Below, piece by piece: positions 26,678-34,100 of a stretch of 64,000 nt of DNA (positions are counted from its first letter, which is position 1; every line of letters starts with the position of its first letter). A program made the translations under genes and the position numbers. This stretch comes from Schaalia suimastitidis DSM 15538 (GTDB taxonomy: Bacteria; Actinomycetota; Actinomycetes; Actinomycetales; Actinomycetaceae): NCBI RefSeq assembly GCF_000429105.1, contig NZ_KE386848.1, positions 370,434 to 434,433 on the forward strand, in the 5' to 3' direction. The notes under the pieces were generated by a model that was given only the letters and a program-made list of their open reading frames with translations, did no database searches and was not told where the DNA came from.

Positions 26678-28828
26678 ATGGCACTGAATGCACCTGCAGG
26701 CGACGACATCGAACTTCTTCGCAATCTCGCTCAGCGCAATGGGGTTGCCACTGGCTTTTGGGATTGGTATGGGCAACGCAAAGATGTGTCGGCTGATTCT
26801 CTTTTGCGTGTACTACAATCTTTGGGCTTACCTGTAGATCCCTCCTCAACGGTCGCTGACGTGCATGTCGCAATGAACGAGACCGAAAATAATATTTGGC
26901 GCGCCACGCTTCCTCCCACGGTTGTCCTGCGTGAAGGCGCCGATACAGAGATCAACGTCCATGTTCCCGACGGTGAGTGGGTCAGCGTCGAATGGATCAC
27001 TGAAAACGGAAACCGCGGCTACTGTGATCAACGCGATAACTGGGATCCGCCTCGTGTCGTTGACGGCATATTAATGGGGCGAGCAACCTTCCACATCCCA
27101 TCCCATCTCGGCTTAGGGTGGCACCGCCTCGAAGCGCATACGCAGGGTGGACATCACGCGCACGCAACCCTGATTGTCGTACCGAATGCCTTAACGGTGC
27201 CCACGAAAGACGGGAAACGTCGTTGGGGTATGGCCGCGCAATTGTATTCGACGCGTTCACGGACCTCGTGGGGGATGGGCGATGCGGCGGACCTTGCTGA
27301 TCTGCTTGCTGTCAGTGCCGAGGCGGGGGCAGATTTTCTGCTGATGAATCCAGTGCATGCGTCAGCGCCCATCGCGCCTATTGAAAACTCGCCGTATCTT
27401 CCCGTTACCCGACGCTGGGTTAACCCTATTTACATTCGACCCGAGCGTATCGACGAATACGGCGCCGCCCCAGAAAGCGTGCGCCGATACGTGGATGCGC
27501 TGCGTGAACGGACCGCGTGGCATGACGGCGACCTCATTGATCGTGATCGTACGTGGGCCGCAAAATGCGCGGCGTTGGAACTGATTTTCCCGTTGCCGCG
27601 TAGCGTGGGACGTCAAGCGCAGTACGTGCATTTTGTGCGCCGTGGTGGTGCTGATCTGGAGAATTTCGCACTGTGGTGTGCGATCGTTGAACGCGAAGGC
27701 ACAATTCAACTGCCAGATGAACTTGCTGACGTGAATGCACCCGCTGTTGCGCAGGCGCGCCACGACCTGGCTGAACGCATCGAATTTTGGCGCTGGTGCC
27801 AGTGGATCGCCGCAGATCAGTTAGCACATGCGCAATACGTGAGCCGTCGTTTGGGTATGGATGTGGGTGTGATGGCCGATCTTGCCGTTGGCGTTCATCC
27901 TTACGGCTCAGAAAAGTGGTCCGATCCTGCGATGTTCGCACCCCGTATATCTGTGGGCGCGCCTCCTGATATGTATGCGCAGCAAGGCCAAGACTGGTCG
28001 CAACCTCCGTGGTCACCGCGTGCCCTTGCCGAGGCGGGTTATCGTCCGCTCAGAGAGATGATGCGTGCGACGCTTGCTAACGCGGGCGCTGTGCGTATTG
28101 ATCACATCCTCGGGCTTTTCAGACTGTGGTGGATCCCAGAGGGCCAAGGTGCCGGTGCAGGAACATACGTCAGTTACGACCACGAAGCAATGGTGGGCGT
28201 TATTCTGCTTGAAGCACAGCGTGCAGGTGCACAAGTCATCGGCGAGGACCTAGGTACCGTTGAACCGTGGGTGCGTGGCTACCTTCATGACCGGGGTATC
28301 CTTGGCACCTCGGTACTGTGGTTTGAAAAAGAAGGATCCGGTTGGCCTCTCCACGCTGACCAGTACCGTGACGCCTGTTTGGCGGCGGTGACGACCCATG
28401 ACCTGCCTCCAACGGCTGGGTATCTTGTCGGCGTACAAACGACCTTGCGGGATCAGCTTGGTTTACTCGTTGACGACGTAAAGATCATGCGTGATGCTGA
28501 CGAGCGTGAACAAAGCCAAATGCGTACGAGGCTCCATGAGTACGGGTTACTTGAAGAAGGCGAATGCTGCACGCAAGAACATGTGGAAGCGCTCCACGCG
28601 TACGTTGCACGCACACCGGCGCAGCTCGTTGTTGCTTCACTCGTTGATGCCGTCGGTGATACGCGACCTCAAAACCTCCCTGGCACAAATCGGGAGTACC
28701 CGAATTGGTGCGTGCCCTTATGTGACGGTGACGGGCATGAAGTACTTATCGAGGCGTTACCCACCAACAGCGCCCTGGCATCCTTGGCCAGCGTGCTCAA
28801 TCGCGAAATGTTGCCTCAGGAGCGCTGA
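26678..28828 (+). CDS. malQ: 4-alpha-glucanotransferase (amylomaltase, GH77)
   Basis: A 716-residue cytoplasmic GH77 enzyme that disproportionates maltodextrins. The nucleophile Asp is in GAVRIDHILGLFRLWWIPEG, the acid/base Glu in QVIGEDLGTV, and the third carboxylate in VTTHDLPPTAGY. The N-terminal about 170 residues form the extra beta domain found in MalQ of actinobacteria and enterics. AAGGA precedes the ATG. No maltose transporter or glycogen gene is nearby. Confidence 0.96.
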   Translation: MALNAPAGDDIELLRNLAQRNGVATGFWDWYGQRKDVSADSLLRVLQSLGLPVDPSSTVADVHVAMNETENNIWRATLPPTVVLREGADTEINVHVPDGEWVSVEWITENGNRGYCDQRDNWDPPRVVDGILMGRATFHIPSHLGLGWHRLEAHTQGGHHAHATLIVVPNALTVPTKDGKRRWGMAAQLYSTRSRTSWGMGDAADLADLLAVSAEAGADFLLMNPVHASAPIAPIENSPYLPVTRRWVNPIYIRPERIDEYGAAPESVRRYVDALRERTAWHDGDLIDRDRTWAAKCAALELIFPLPRSVGRQAQYVHFVRRGGADLENFALWCAIVEREGTIQLPDELADVNAPAVAQARHDLAERIEFWRWCQWIAADQLAHAQYVSRRLGMDVGVMADLAVGVHPYGSEKWSDPAMFAPRISVGAPPDMYAQQGQDWSQPPWSPRALAEAGYRPLREMMRATLANAGAVRIDHILGLFRLWWIPEGQGAGAGTYVSYDHEAMVGVILLEAQRAGAQVIGEDLGTVEPWVRGYLHDRGILGTSVLWFEKEGSGWPLHADQYRDACLAAVTTHDLPPTAGYLVGVQTTLRDQLGLLVDDVKIMRDADEREQSQMRTRLHEYGLLEEGECCTQEHVEALHAYVARTPAQLVVASLVDAVGDTRPQNLPGTNREYPNWCVPLCDGDGHEVLIEALPTNSALASLASVLNREMLPQER

Positions 28829-28859
28829 CTTTCCGTAGGTGTCAACTGCGCCTGCGGTG

Positions 28860-28894
28860 TGGTGTTACTTTCCCCAGGGTATGGTGTTACTTTC
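28860..28894 (+). repeat. two perfect 13-bp direct repeats 22 bp apart
   Basis: TGGTGTTACTTTC occurs at 28860-28872 and 28882-28894. A 22-bp period places both copies on the same helix face. They lie in the 143-base gap between the ends of two convergent genes (malQ and the EIIA gene), where no promoter is expected. Confidence 0.6.
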
Positions 28895-28971
28895 GGTGCG
28901 GTACGTATGGTGAGACATATGCGTGTATCTGACAACGACTGCCTGCAAGGTGCGTAACGGCATTGGTTAGG

Positions 28972-29424
28972 TCAGTCAAGGTACCTCAAGATAGGGCTAC
29001 CTGCGATCACAGGCGTACCAGGCCATACACTCGGTTCGGGTTCAACATTTGTGTCAAGGACAATCACCGGCACGACCGTGTCCTTCCCAATGCGCATCGC
29101 CTCGGAAAGATCCCAATGCGCCATGATGTCGCCGATGCTCACCTTGTCTCCTGACGTGTGATAGACCGTGAACCCTCGGCCTTTCAACGTGACAGTGTCG
29201 ATACCAAGGTGCACCAAAATATCGTGACCGCTGCTGGTGTGAATAATGAAAGCATGCGGGTGCATTTTCACGATGGTCCCGCTGACGGGCGCAAAAACAG
29301 GGATTACTGACTCCTCAGTTGGGGTGATAGCGACGCCGGGACCCACGATTGCTCGAGCAAACACAGGATCGGCGACGTCGCTGAGCGCTGTAAGAATCCC
29401 AGCGATCGGAGAACAAATATCCAC
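28972..29424 (-). CDS. PTS EIIA component, glucose type
   Basis: A 150-residue EIIA-Glc-like phosphocarrier. ILVHLGIDTV carries the phosphorylated His (H72), and HPHAFIIHT the second active-site His (H57). It would take phosphate from HPr and pass it to an EIIB domain. The GTG start, with GAGG upstream, follows the EIIB stop by two bases, so the pair is one operon. No EIIC permease gene or domain is present here, so the sugar cannot be read. Confidence 0.93.
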   Translation of the reverse strand: MDICSPIAGILTALSDVADPVFARAIVGPGVAITPTEESVIPVFAPVSGTIVKMHPHAFIIHTSSGHDILVHLGIDTVTLKGRGFTVYHTSGDKVSIGDIMAHWDLSEAMRIGKDTVVPVIVLDTNVEPEPSVWPGTPVIAGSPILRYLD

Positions 29425-29426
29425 AC

Positions 29427-29657
29427 TTACCTCAGTGCTTGAAGGTCAGCAGCGATTTCTTCTGCACGTGGGCCCATGACGAGTTGGAGCGAACGGCCCA
29501 GTCCCACCACGCCGAAGGCGCCTGCGGCTTCAAGAGCTGCTTCATTAACCGCTTCGGTGTCTTTCACGTCGACACGAATCCGCGTAATACAGGCCTCAAC
29601 TGAAGCAATATTATCGCGTCCACCCAGCGCCTCGAGAATCGATTCTGCTTGGCTCAT
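29427..29657 (-). CDS. PTS EIIB component, stand-alone
   Basis: A 76-residue EIIB domain of the glucose/N-acetylglucosamine family: ESILEALGGRDNIASVEACITRIRVDV with the phosphorylated Cys23. Normally this domain is fused to EIIC; here it is alone. The second of two adjacent ATGs is chosen because GAGGGGG lies six bases before it. It could partner an EIIC elsewhere or act in regulation. Confidence 0.9.
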   Translation of the reverse strand: MSQAESILEALGGRDNIASVEACITRIRVDVKDTEAVNEAALEAAGAFGVVGLGRSLQLVMGPRAEEIAADLQALR

Positions 29658-29759
29658 CATTGCCCCCTCACAGTAGACACCACCAATACGATGGAAATAT
29701 CTCCCTTTCAAGGATAGTCGGGAAATGGTGCCCGTGGAAGCGCATGGATACGATGATTA

Positions 29760-30611
29760 CTAAATGAGCCCCAAATAATCGAAGGCCAATGCTAGACCGT
29801 CAGAGGCGACATCAGCGGTCACATAGTCTGCGGCATCGCGTACTTGCGAAGGAGCATTACCCATGGCAACGCCTACACCAGCAGTGGAGAGCGCTTCGAT
29901 GTCATTATGGGAATCACCTAAGGCAATGGTGGCGTCAAGAGGAAAGCCGAGGCGGTGAGCTACCGCCGTGATTGCGGCGCCTTTTGATACGCCTTCAGGC
30001 ATAAATTCTGCGACGAGGGTGCTGCCCGCACCGATGGAGCCTGGAACCATCCGTACTCCAGATGGAACGCGCATCGCCAGTTCCTCGTAAGTAATTCGTT
30101 GACGGTCAATATAAGAGGTACATTTCGAGATGGTGGTGGGAAGACCAGGCTTGAGGTAAGGGGTAATGGCCTGCGTGTATTCGTCCCAGGAGTCGTTATT
30201 GCGTTGCTTCATCGCTGTATTAAAAAATTCGAAAAAGCCCTGGGAATGGTAAAAGGCGTCGGTTCCCTGCCAAATCGTCTGTGCACCAAGCGAATCCAAC
30301 AGTGCGTTCACGCGTTGAATATCGGCTGCCGACAGTCGCGCGTCAACGAGTACATGTCCGTCAACTTTCGCGTAGCCTCCGCCCGAGGCGATGACACCGG
30401 TAAAACCAGGTTCCCACAAGCGCGGGTATATTTCGGGGATAGAACGGCCCGAGCACAGGAGCAATCGGTGTCCATTAGTTACCGCCTGCTGGCACGCATC
30501 GAAAGCGGAATCCGGTATCTGCTGATCATGCGTCACTAAGGTGCCGTCAATATCAATGAATACAAGGCGTCGTTTGTTGTCGGCACAAGGATGCGAGATC
30601 GGGGAATCCAT
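29760..30611 (-). CDS. HAD-superfamily sugar-phosphatase-like hydrolase (Cof type)
   Basis: A 283-residue cytoplasmic phosphatase. Motif I is FIDIDGTLV with the nucleophile Asp, motif II LLLCSGRS, the motif III Lys is in VSKGAA, and motif IV is ALGDSHNDIEAL. A large cap (about 85-195) makes it the Cof/IIB class, which dephosphorylates sugar phosphates or FMN precursors. The ATG at 30611 is preferred to one at 30617 because of its spacing from GGGAG. It lies beside PTS genes but 102 bases upstream of them. Confidence 0.9.
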   Translation of the reverse strand: MDSPISHPCADNKRRLVFIDIDGTLVTHDQQIPDSAFDACQQAVTNGHRLLLCSGRSIPEIYPRLWEPGFTGVIASGGGYAKVDGHVLVDARLSAADIQRVNALLDSLGAQTIWQGTDAFYHSQGFFEFFNTAMKQRNNDSWDEYTQAITPYLKPGLPTTISKCTSYIDRQRITYEELAMRVPSGVRMVPGSIGAGSTLVAEFMPEGVSKGAAITAVAHRLGFPLDATIALGDSHNDIEALSTAGVGVAMGNAPSQVRDAADYVTADVASDGLALAFDYLGLI

Positions 30612-31077
30612 AAGCATATTCTCCCACGTTGGCAACGTAGTGGCGATGTTGACGATGCGATTGCGATATTGAAAATGTCGCGGCGACGTTGGCCTGTGTT
30701 GCTGTGGCGAGATGTCGGCCTGTGCTGGTGTGGTGGGATGTGTCGATGTGTGGCGTGGGGTGGTGCACTTCGATACGAAGACGTGTTGTCTAGGGTGCGT
30801 GGTTCGGCGTATTTTGATGTCGCGCTTCGATTGCGACTATGTCACGAATTGGTAACGGCGTGACAGATTGTGCACCGTGTGTAACAGATCATGCAGATTC
30901 TCTTTACCCGCTGCGATCCACCTCATAGGGTCACCTCAGGTGCCCGGTGTGGACGCAACTGGTGCGTCCATCGTTGCCCGGCCTGCGGCGAGGCTGTTGC
31001 AGGTTGTTGGCATTGCGGACACCAGCCCAAACACAAGCTCCCGAAGTTGTGGGACGCGAAGCGAGGAGAACCGACCA
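30612..31077. other. 466-base intergenic region with repeats, upstream of the GH3 operon
   Basis: The gap separates the divergent phosphatase and GH3 genes. 30691-30742 is a tandem pair of 26-base units (21 of 26 identical) in a GT-rich tract. 30840-30865 is TGTCACG-N12-CGTGACA. 30860-30868 and 30881-30889 are direct repeats GTGACAGAT and GTAACAGAT with a 21-bp period. These make a plausible operator region; I could not assign -35 and -10 boxes. Confidence 0.45.
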
Positions 31078-33465
31078 ATGCGTAAGACACGAGGTGCAAT
31101 TGCAACTGTAGGCGCAGTTGCCGTTGTGCTGGCAGGATGTACTGCCGCGAATGACACGCAAAGCGCCACTGAAGGTAGTGAAACTACGTACACAAGCACT
31201 GAACTCACCGACGGCAAAACTGCTTTTACCCGTGTGGTGAACCCCAATGGTGGCGCTGTTCTGAGCTATGCCACCGGCGGCCAAATGAAGATCGTTGAGG
31301 CTCAAGACGGCGATTACACATACGCCTTCAAAGATATCAACGGCAATGGGAGCCTCGATACCTTTGAAGATTGGCGTCTTGACGCAGCCGCTCGTGCTGC
31401 TGATCTTGCACCTCAACTCACGAAGGAACAGCAGTCAGGTTTGATGCTTTTCTCTTCCCATGAGCGCGCCCCTGGCGATGGTCTTACCGACGCCCAAAAG
31501 GAATATCTCTCGACCTCACATCTACGCGCAGTGCTTAATGCCGGCACCTCAGATGCTAAGCAGAACGTCCAGTGGGTCAATGAAATGCAGGCCTATGTGG
31601 AGACGTTGGCAAGTGCTGAAACGCCATATGTGCCCGTCAACTACTCATCCGACCCGCGTTCAGACGCATCGAATACAGGGTCATTCACCGAGGCAGGTGA
31701 AATCTCCAAATGGCCGTCCTCTCTTGGTTTGGCAGCAACATTCTCCCCTGAAACGGTTCTGCAGTTTGCGCAGATGGCTTCAGCCGAATACCGAGCCCTT
31801 GGCATTGGCACCGCGCTTTCTCCACAGATCGACCTAGCCACTGAACCACGCTGGTTACGTGTATCGGGCACCTTCGGTGAAGATTCGACTATGGCCGGCG
31901 AAATGGCTGCTGCCTATGTTGAGGGCTTCCAAGGCACTTTTGCTGAAGATGGCACGAACCAAGGGTGGGGCGACGAATCCGTCAACGCCATGATTAAACA
32001 CTGGCCGGGTGACGGCTCTGGTGAAGGTGGACGCGAATCGCATACTAACGCTGGAAAATACGCCGTGTACCCTGGCGATAATGCTGCCGAACATGAATCC
32101 GTATTCAAGCAGGCTCTGGACTCAGCGGCAATTATGACCTCCTACTCGGTTGGTGTCGCCGCAGATGGCAGCGCCGAATACGCTGAACTTAAAGGCACTT
32201 CCTACGACTCAGGTAAACTCAACGCCTTACGTACCGACAATAACTACAATGGTGTTGTCGTCACCGACTGGGGTGTGACACGTGCCCTCACCGACGAACC
32301 CAAGCCTCGTATCGCAACGGGATGGGGTATCGCCGATATGACCGTTGAAGAACGCCACTTTGAAATCATTAAACTGGGCACTGACATGTTCGGTGGCAAT
32401 AACGATGTCGCTCCCGTCCTTGCCGCCTACGACATGTGGCAAAGCAAGTATGAGGCCGGTGAACTCGATGTCGACGCCGCAACCCGCTGGGCAGAATCTG
32501 CAAGTCGTATCCTCACCATGAGTTTCGCCAATGATGGCTTCGACAACCCCTTCTTGGTACTTGAGGACTCACAAGCCACCGTTGGTTCTCAGGACAAGGT
32601 GGATGCTGGACGCCAAGCTCAGCTCAATTCTGTCGTGATGCTGAAGAATGCCAACGGTACCGTCACCTTCGATCCCAATGCGGATTACTCCGATAAGGTC
32701 GTTTACATCCCGCAATCCTTCGACACTGGTTTCAACAGTATCTTCGGGGAGGCGCAGTACACCGATGGGCCAACTATCGATATCGACACCGCCAAGAAGT
32801 TTTTCAAAGACGTTGTCACCGACGAAGTTACCTACGATGCAGAAGAAAAGGTCACCGAATACAAGGCTCCAGATCTGTCCAATGTTGACATGGTGATCGT
32901 TGGTTTGGATAGCCCCAATAACGGCAACAATTTCTCTAACGCCGGTTGGATCGAAGCCAGCAACACGTGGTACCCGCTGAGTCTGCAATGGGCACCGTAC
33001 ACTGCCAATGGACCCAATGTTCGCACCACATCAATTTCGGGCGACACCTTGGCTGATGGCACGAAGGAGAATCGCAGCTACCTTGGAAACACCTCCATTA
33101 TTTCTAACGCTGCCGATATTGACGCCTTCAATCGCGCGGTGGCCGCTGTGGAAGCCTCCGGAAAAGACATTCCGGTCATCACCATCGTCAAGGCAAAAAA
33201 CCCGGTGATACCCGCCGAGTTCGAAGCTAAATCAGATGCCATCTTTGTCGGCTTTGGTACCGCTGACGAGGCGCTGCTGACTGTCGCACTTGGCAAGCAC
33301 GAACCGGCAGGCCGTCTGCCTATCCAATTCCCCAAGGATATGGACACGGTTGAAGCCAACTTGGAAGACGTACCGAAGGACGTCACCCCCTACACCGACT
33401 CTGAAGGTAATAGCTACGACTACGGCTTCGGACTTGGTGCAGACAACCAGCCCATCACCGGATGA
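31078..33465 (+). CDS. GH3 glycoside hydrolase lipoprotein
   Basis: A 795-residue exported lipoprotein of glycoside hydrolase family 3. The signal peptide ends in lipobox LAGC (Cys21). Residues 86-99 (DINGNGSLDTFEDW) form an EF-hand-like loop often seen ahead of the barrel in GH3 lipoproteins. The barrel spans about 105-510 with KHWPG (307-311) and the nucleophile D397 in VVVTDWG. The alpha/beta sandwich follows, ending in PAGRLPIQFP and YDYGFGL. Likely beta-glucosidase or related; substrate unknown. AGGAGAA before the ATG sets the start, although the frame is open further upstream. First gene of an apparent six-gene operon. Confidence 0.92.
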   Translation: MRKTRGAIATVGAVAVVLAGCTAANDTQSATEGSETTYTSTELTDGKTAFTRVVNPNGGAVLSYATGGQMKIVEAQDGDYTYAFKDINGNGSLDTFEDWRLDAAARAADLAPQLTKEQQSGLMLFSSHERAPGDGLTDAQKEYLSTSHLRAVLNAGTSDAKQNVQWVNEMQAYVETLASAETPYVPVNYSSDPRSDASNTGSFTEAGEISKWPSSLGLAATFSPETVLQFAQMASAEYRALGIGTALSPQIDLATEPRWLRVSGTFGEDSTMAGEMAAAYVEGFQGTFAEDGTNQGWGDESVNAMIKHWPGDGSGEGGRESHTNAGKYAVYPGDNAAEHESVFKQALDSAAIMTSYSVGVAADGSAEYAELKGTSYDSGKLNALRTDNNYNGVVVTDWGVTRALTDEPKPRIATGWGIADMTVEERHFEIIKLGTDMFGGNNDVAPVLAAYDMWQSKYEAGELDVDAATRWAESASRILTMSFANDGFDNPFLVLEDSQATVGSQDKVDAGRQAQLNSVVMLKNANGTVTFDPNADYSDKVVYIPQSFDTGFNSIFGEAQYTDGPTIDIDTAKKFFKDVVTDEVTYDAEEKVTEYKAPDLSNVDMVIVGLDSPNNGNNFSNAGWIEASNTWYPLSLQWAPYTANGPNVRTTSISGDTLADGTKENRSYLGNTSIISNAADIDAFNRAVAAVEASGKDIPVITIVKAKNPVIPAEFEAKSDAIFVGFGTADEALLTVALGKHEPAGRLPIQFPKDMDTVEANLEDVPKDVTPYTDSEGNSYDYGFGLGADNQPITG

Positions 33466-33475
33466 CAAGATATGA

Positions 33476-33510
33476 CCTGGTCGGGGAGGTCTTGTGCCTC
33501 CCCGACCAGG
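33476..33510 (+). repeat. 14-bp perfect stem-loop in GH3 operon
   Basis: CCTGGTCGGGGAGG and CCTCCCCGACCAGG pair perfectly around loop TCTTGTG, ten bases after the GH3 lipoprotein stop. There is no T-run and the next gene follows closely, so it may stabilise or process the mRNA or reduce readthrough. Confidence 0.75.
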
Positions 33511-33548
33511 GAGCACCCCACCTCACCCTCGGACAGAAAGCGATAGAC

Positions 33549-33971
33549 ATGAAAAACTCACTCCTTCGAATCACCCTTGCCGTAACGCTCGCGCTGGGAT
33601 TGTCAGGCGGCCTTGCAGCATGTTCGTCGTCAGGGACAACAAGTAACAGCGACACATCCTCAAGTGCGGCTGCCGACAGCGAAGACGCAGAAACTAAGGC
33701 TGACCTTGAGTTAGCTTTGACAACGGTGAAAGAGACACTGGAAACTAACCCAGATCTCACACAAATCTATTTGGCGAATGACGTTGACAAGCCAACCGAA
33801 AAATACGGCATGCTTGTCGTTCCCTACGATCATTCAGATGCCACTGAAAAACTCACCACATCAATTGTCGAAATCCAAGACGGAAAATTCATCATTGGTG
33901 CGGTGGCAGCAGCATCGCAGAAAACCTGGCAGATCGATCAGGACGGCACTATCACCGAAGTCACCGAGTAA
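33549..33971 (+). CDS. small lipoprotein of unknown function
   Basis: A 140-residue lipoprotein I do not recognise. The signal peptide ends in lipobox LAAC (Cys25), followed by a Ser/Thr/Asp-rich linker to about 50. The folded part (about 50-140) begins with a helix LALTTVKETLETNP and continues with alternating strands (IYLANDVDKPTEKYGMLVVPYD, then VEIQDGKFIIGAVAAASQKTWQID). It contains no Cys after the lipobox. It sits between the GH3 lipoprotein and the membrane GH3, so it may bind glycan or assist one of these enzymes; that is inference. Confidence 0.75.
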   Translation: MKNSLLRITLAVTLALGLSGGLAACSSSGTTSNSDTSSSAAADSEDAETKADLELALTTVKETLETNPDLTQIYLANDVDKPTEKYGMLVVPYDHSDATEKLTTSIVEIQDGKFIIGAVAAASQKTWQIDQDGTITEVTE

Positions 33972-34003
33972 ACCCTCCTTTTCTGAGGAGTTGTGTGGGG
34001 AAA

Positions 34004-34034
34004 ACCCCTGGGCCATACAGTACCGCCCAGGGGT
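34004..34034 (+). repeat. 10-bp perfect stem-loop in GH3 operon
   Basis: ACCCCTGGGC and GCCCAGGGGT pair perfectly around an 11-base loop, between the small lipoprotein and the membrane GH3 gene. No T-run. Confidence 0.7.
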
Positions 34035-34100
34035 ACCCACCACATATCGAAGATCCTGCACCAATAGTTTTGACCGTCAATCAATGGGGAGCGCAGTCAC

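Noticed and set aside
28829-28971. Possible CRISPR or repeat array
   Set aside because: Only two copies of a 13-bp unit with a 9-bp gap; no spacer pattern and no cas genes.
30840-30865. Crp-type site in TGTCACG-N12-CGTGACA
   Set aside because: Crp sites have TGTGA-N6-TCACA spacing; here the arms and the 12-base gap do not fit.
30868-31077. In-frame N-terminal extension of the GH3 lipoprotein
   Set aside because: The frame is open upstream, but the signal peptide with lipobox and the AGGAGAA site fix the start at 31078.
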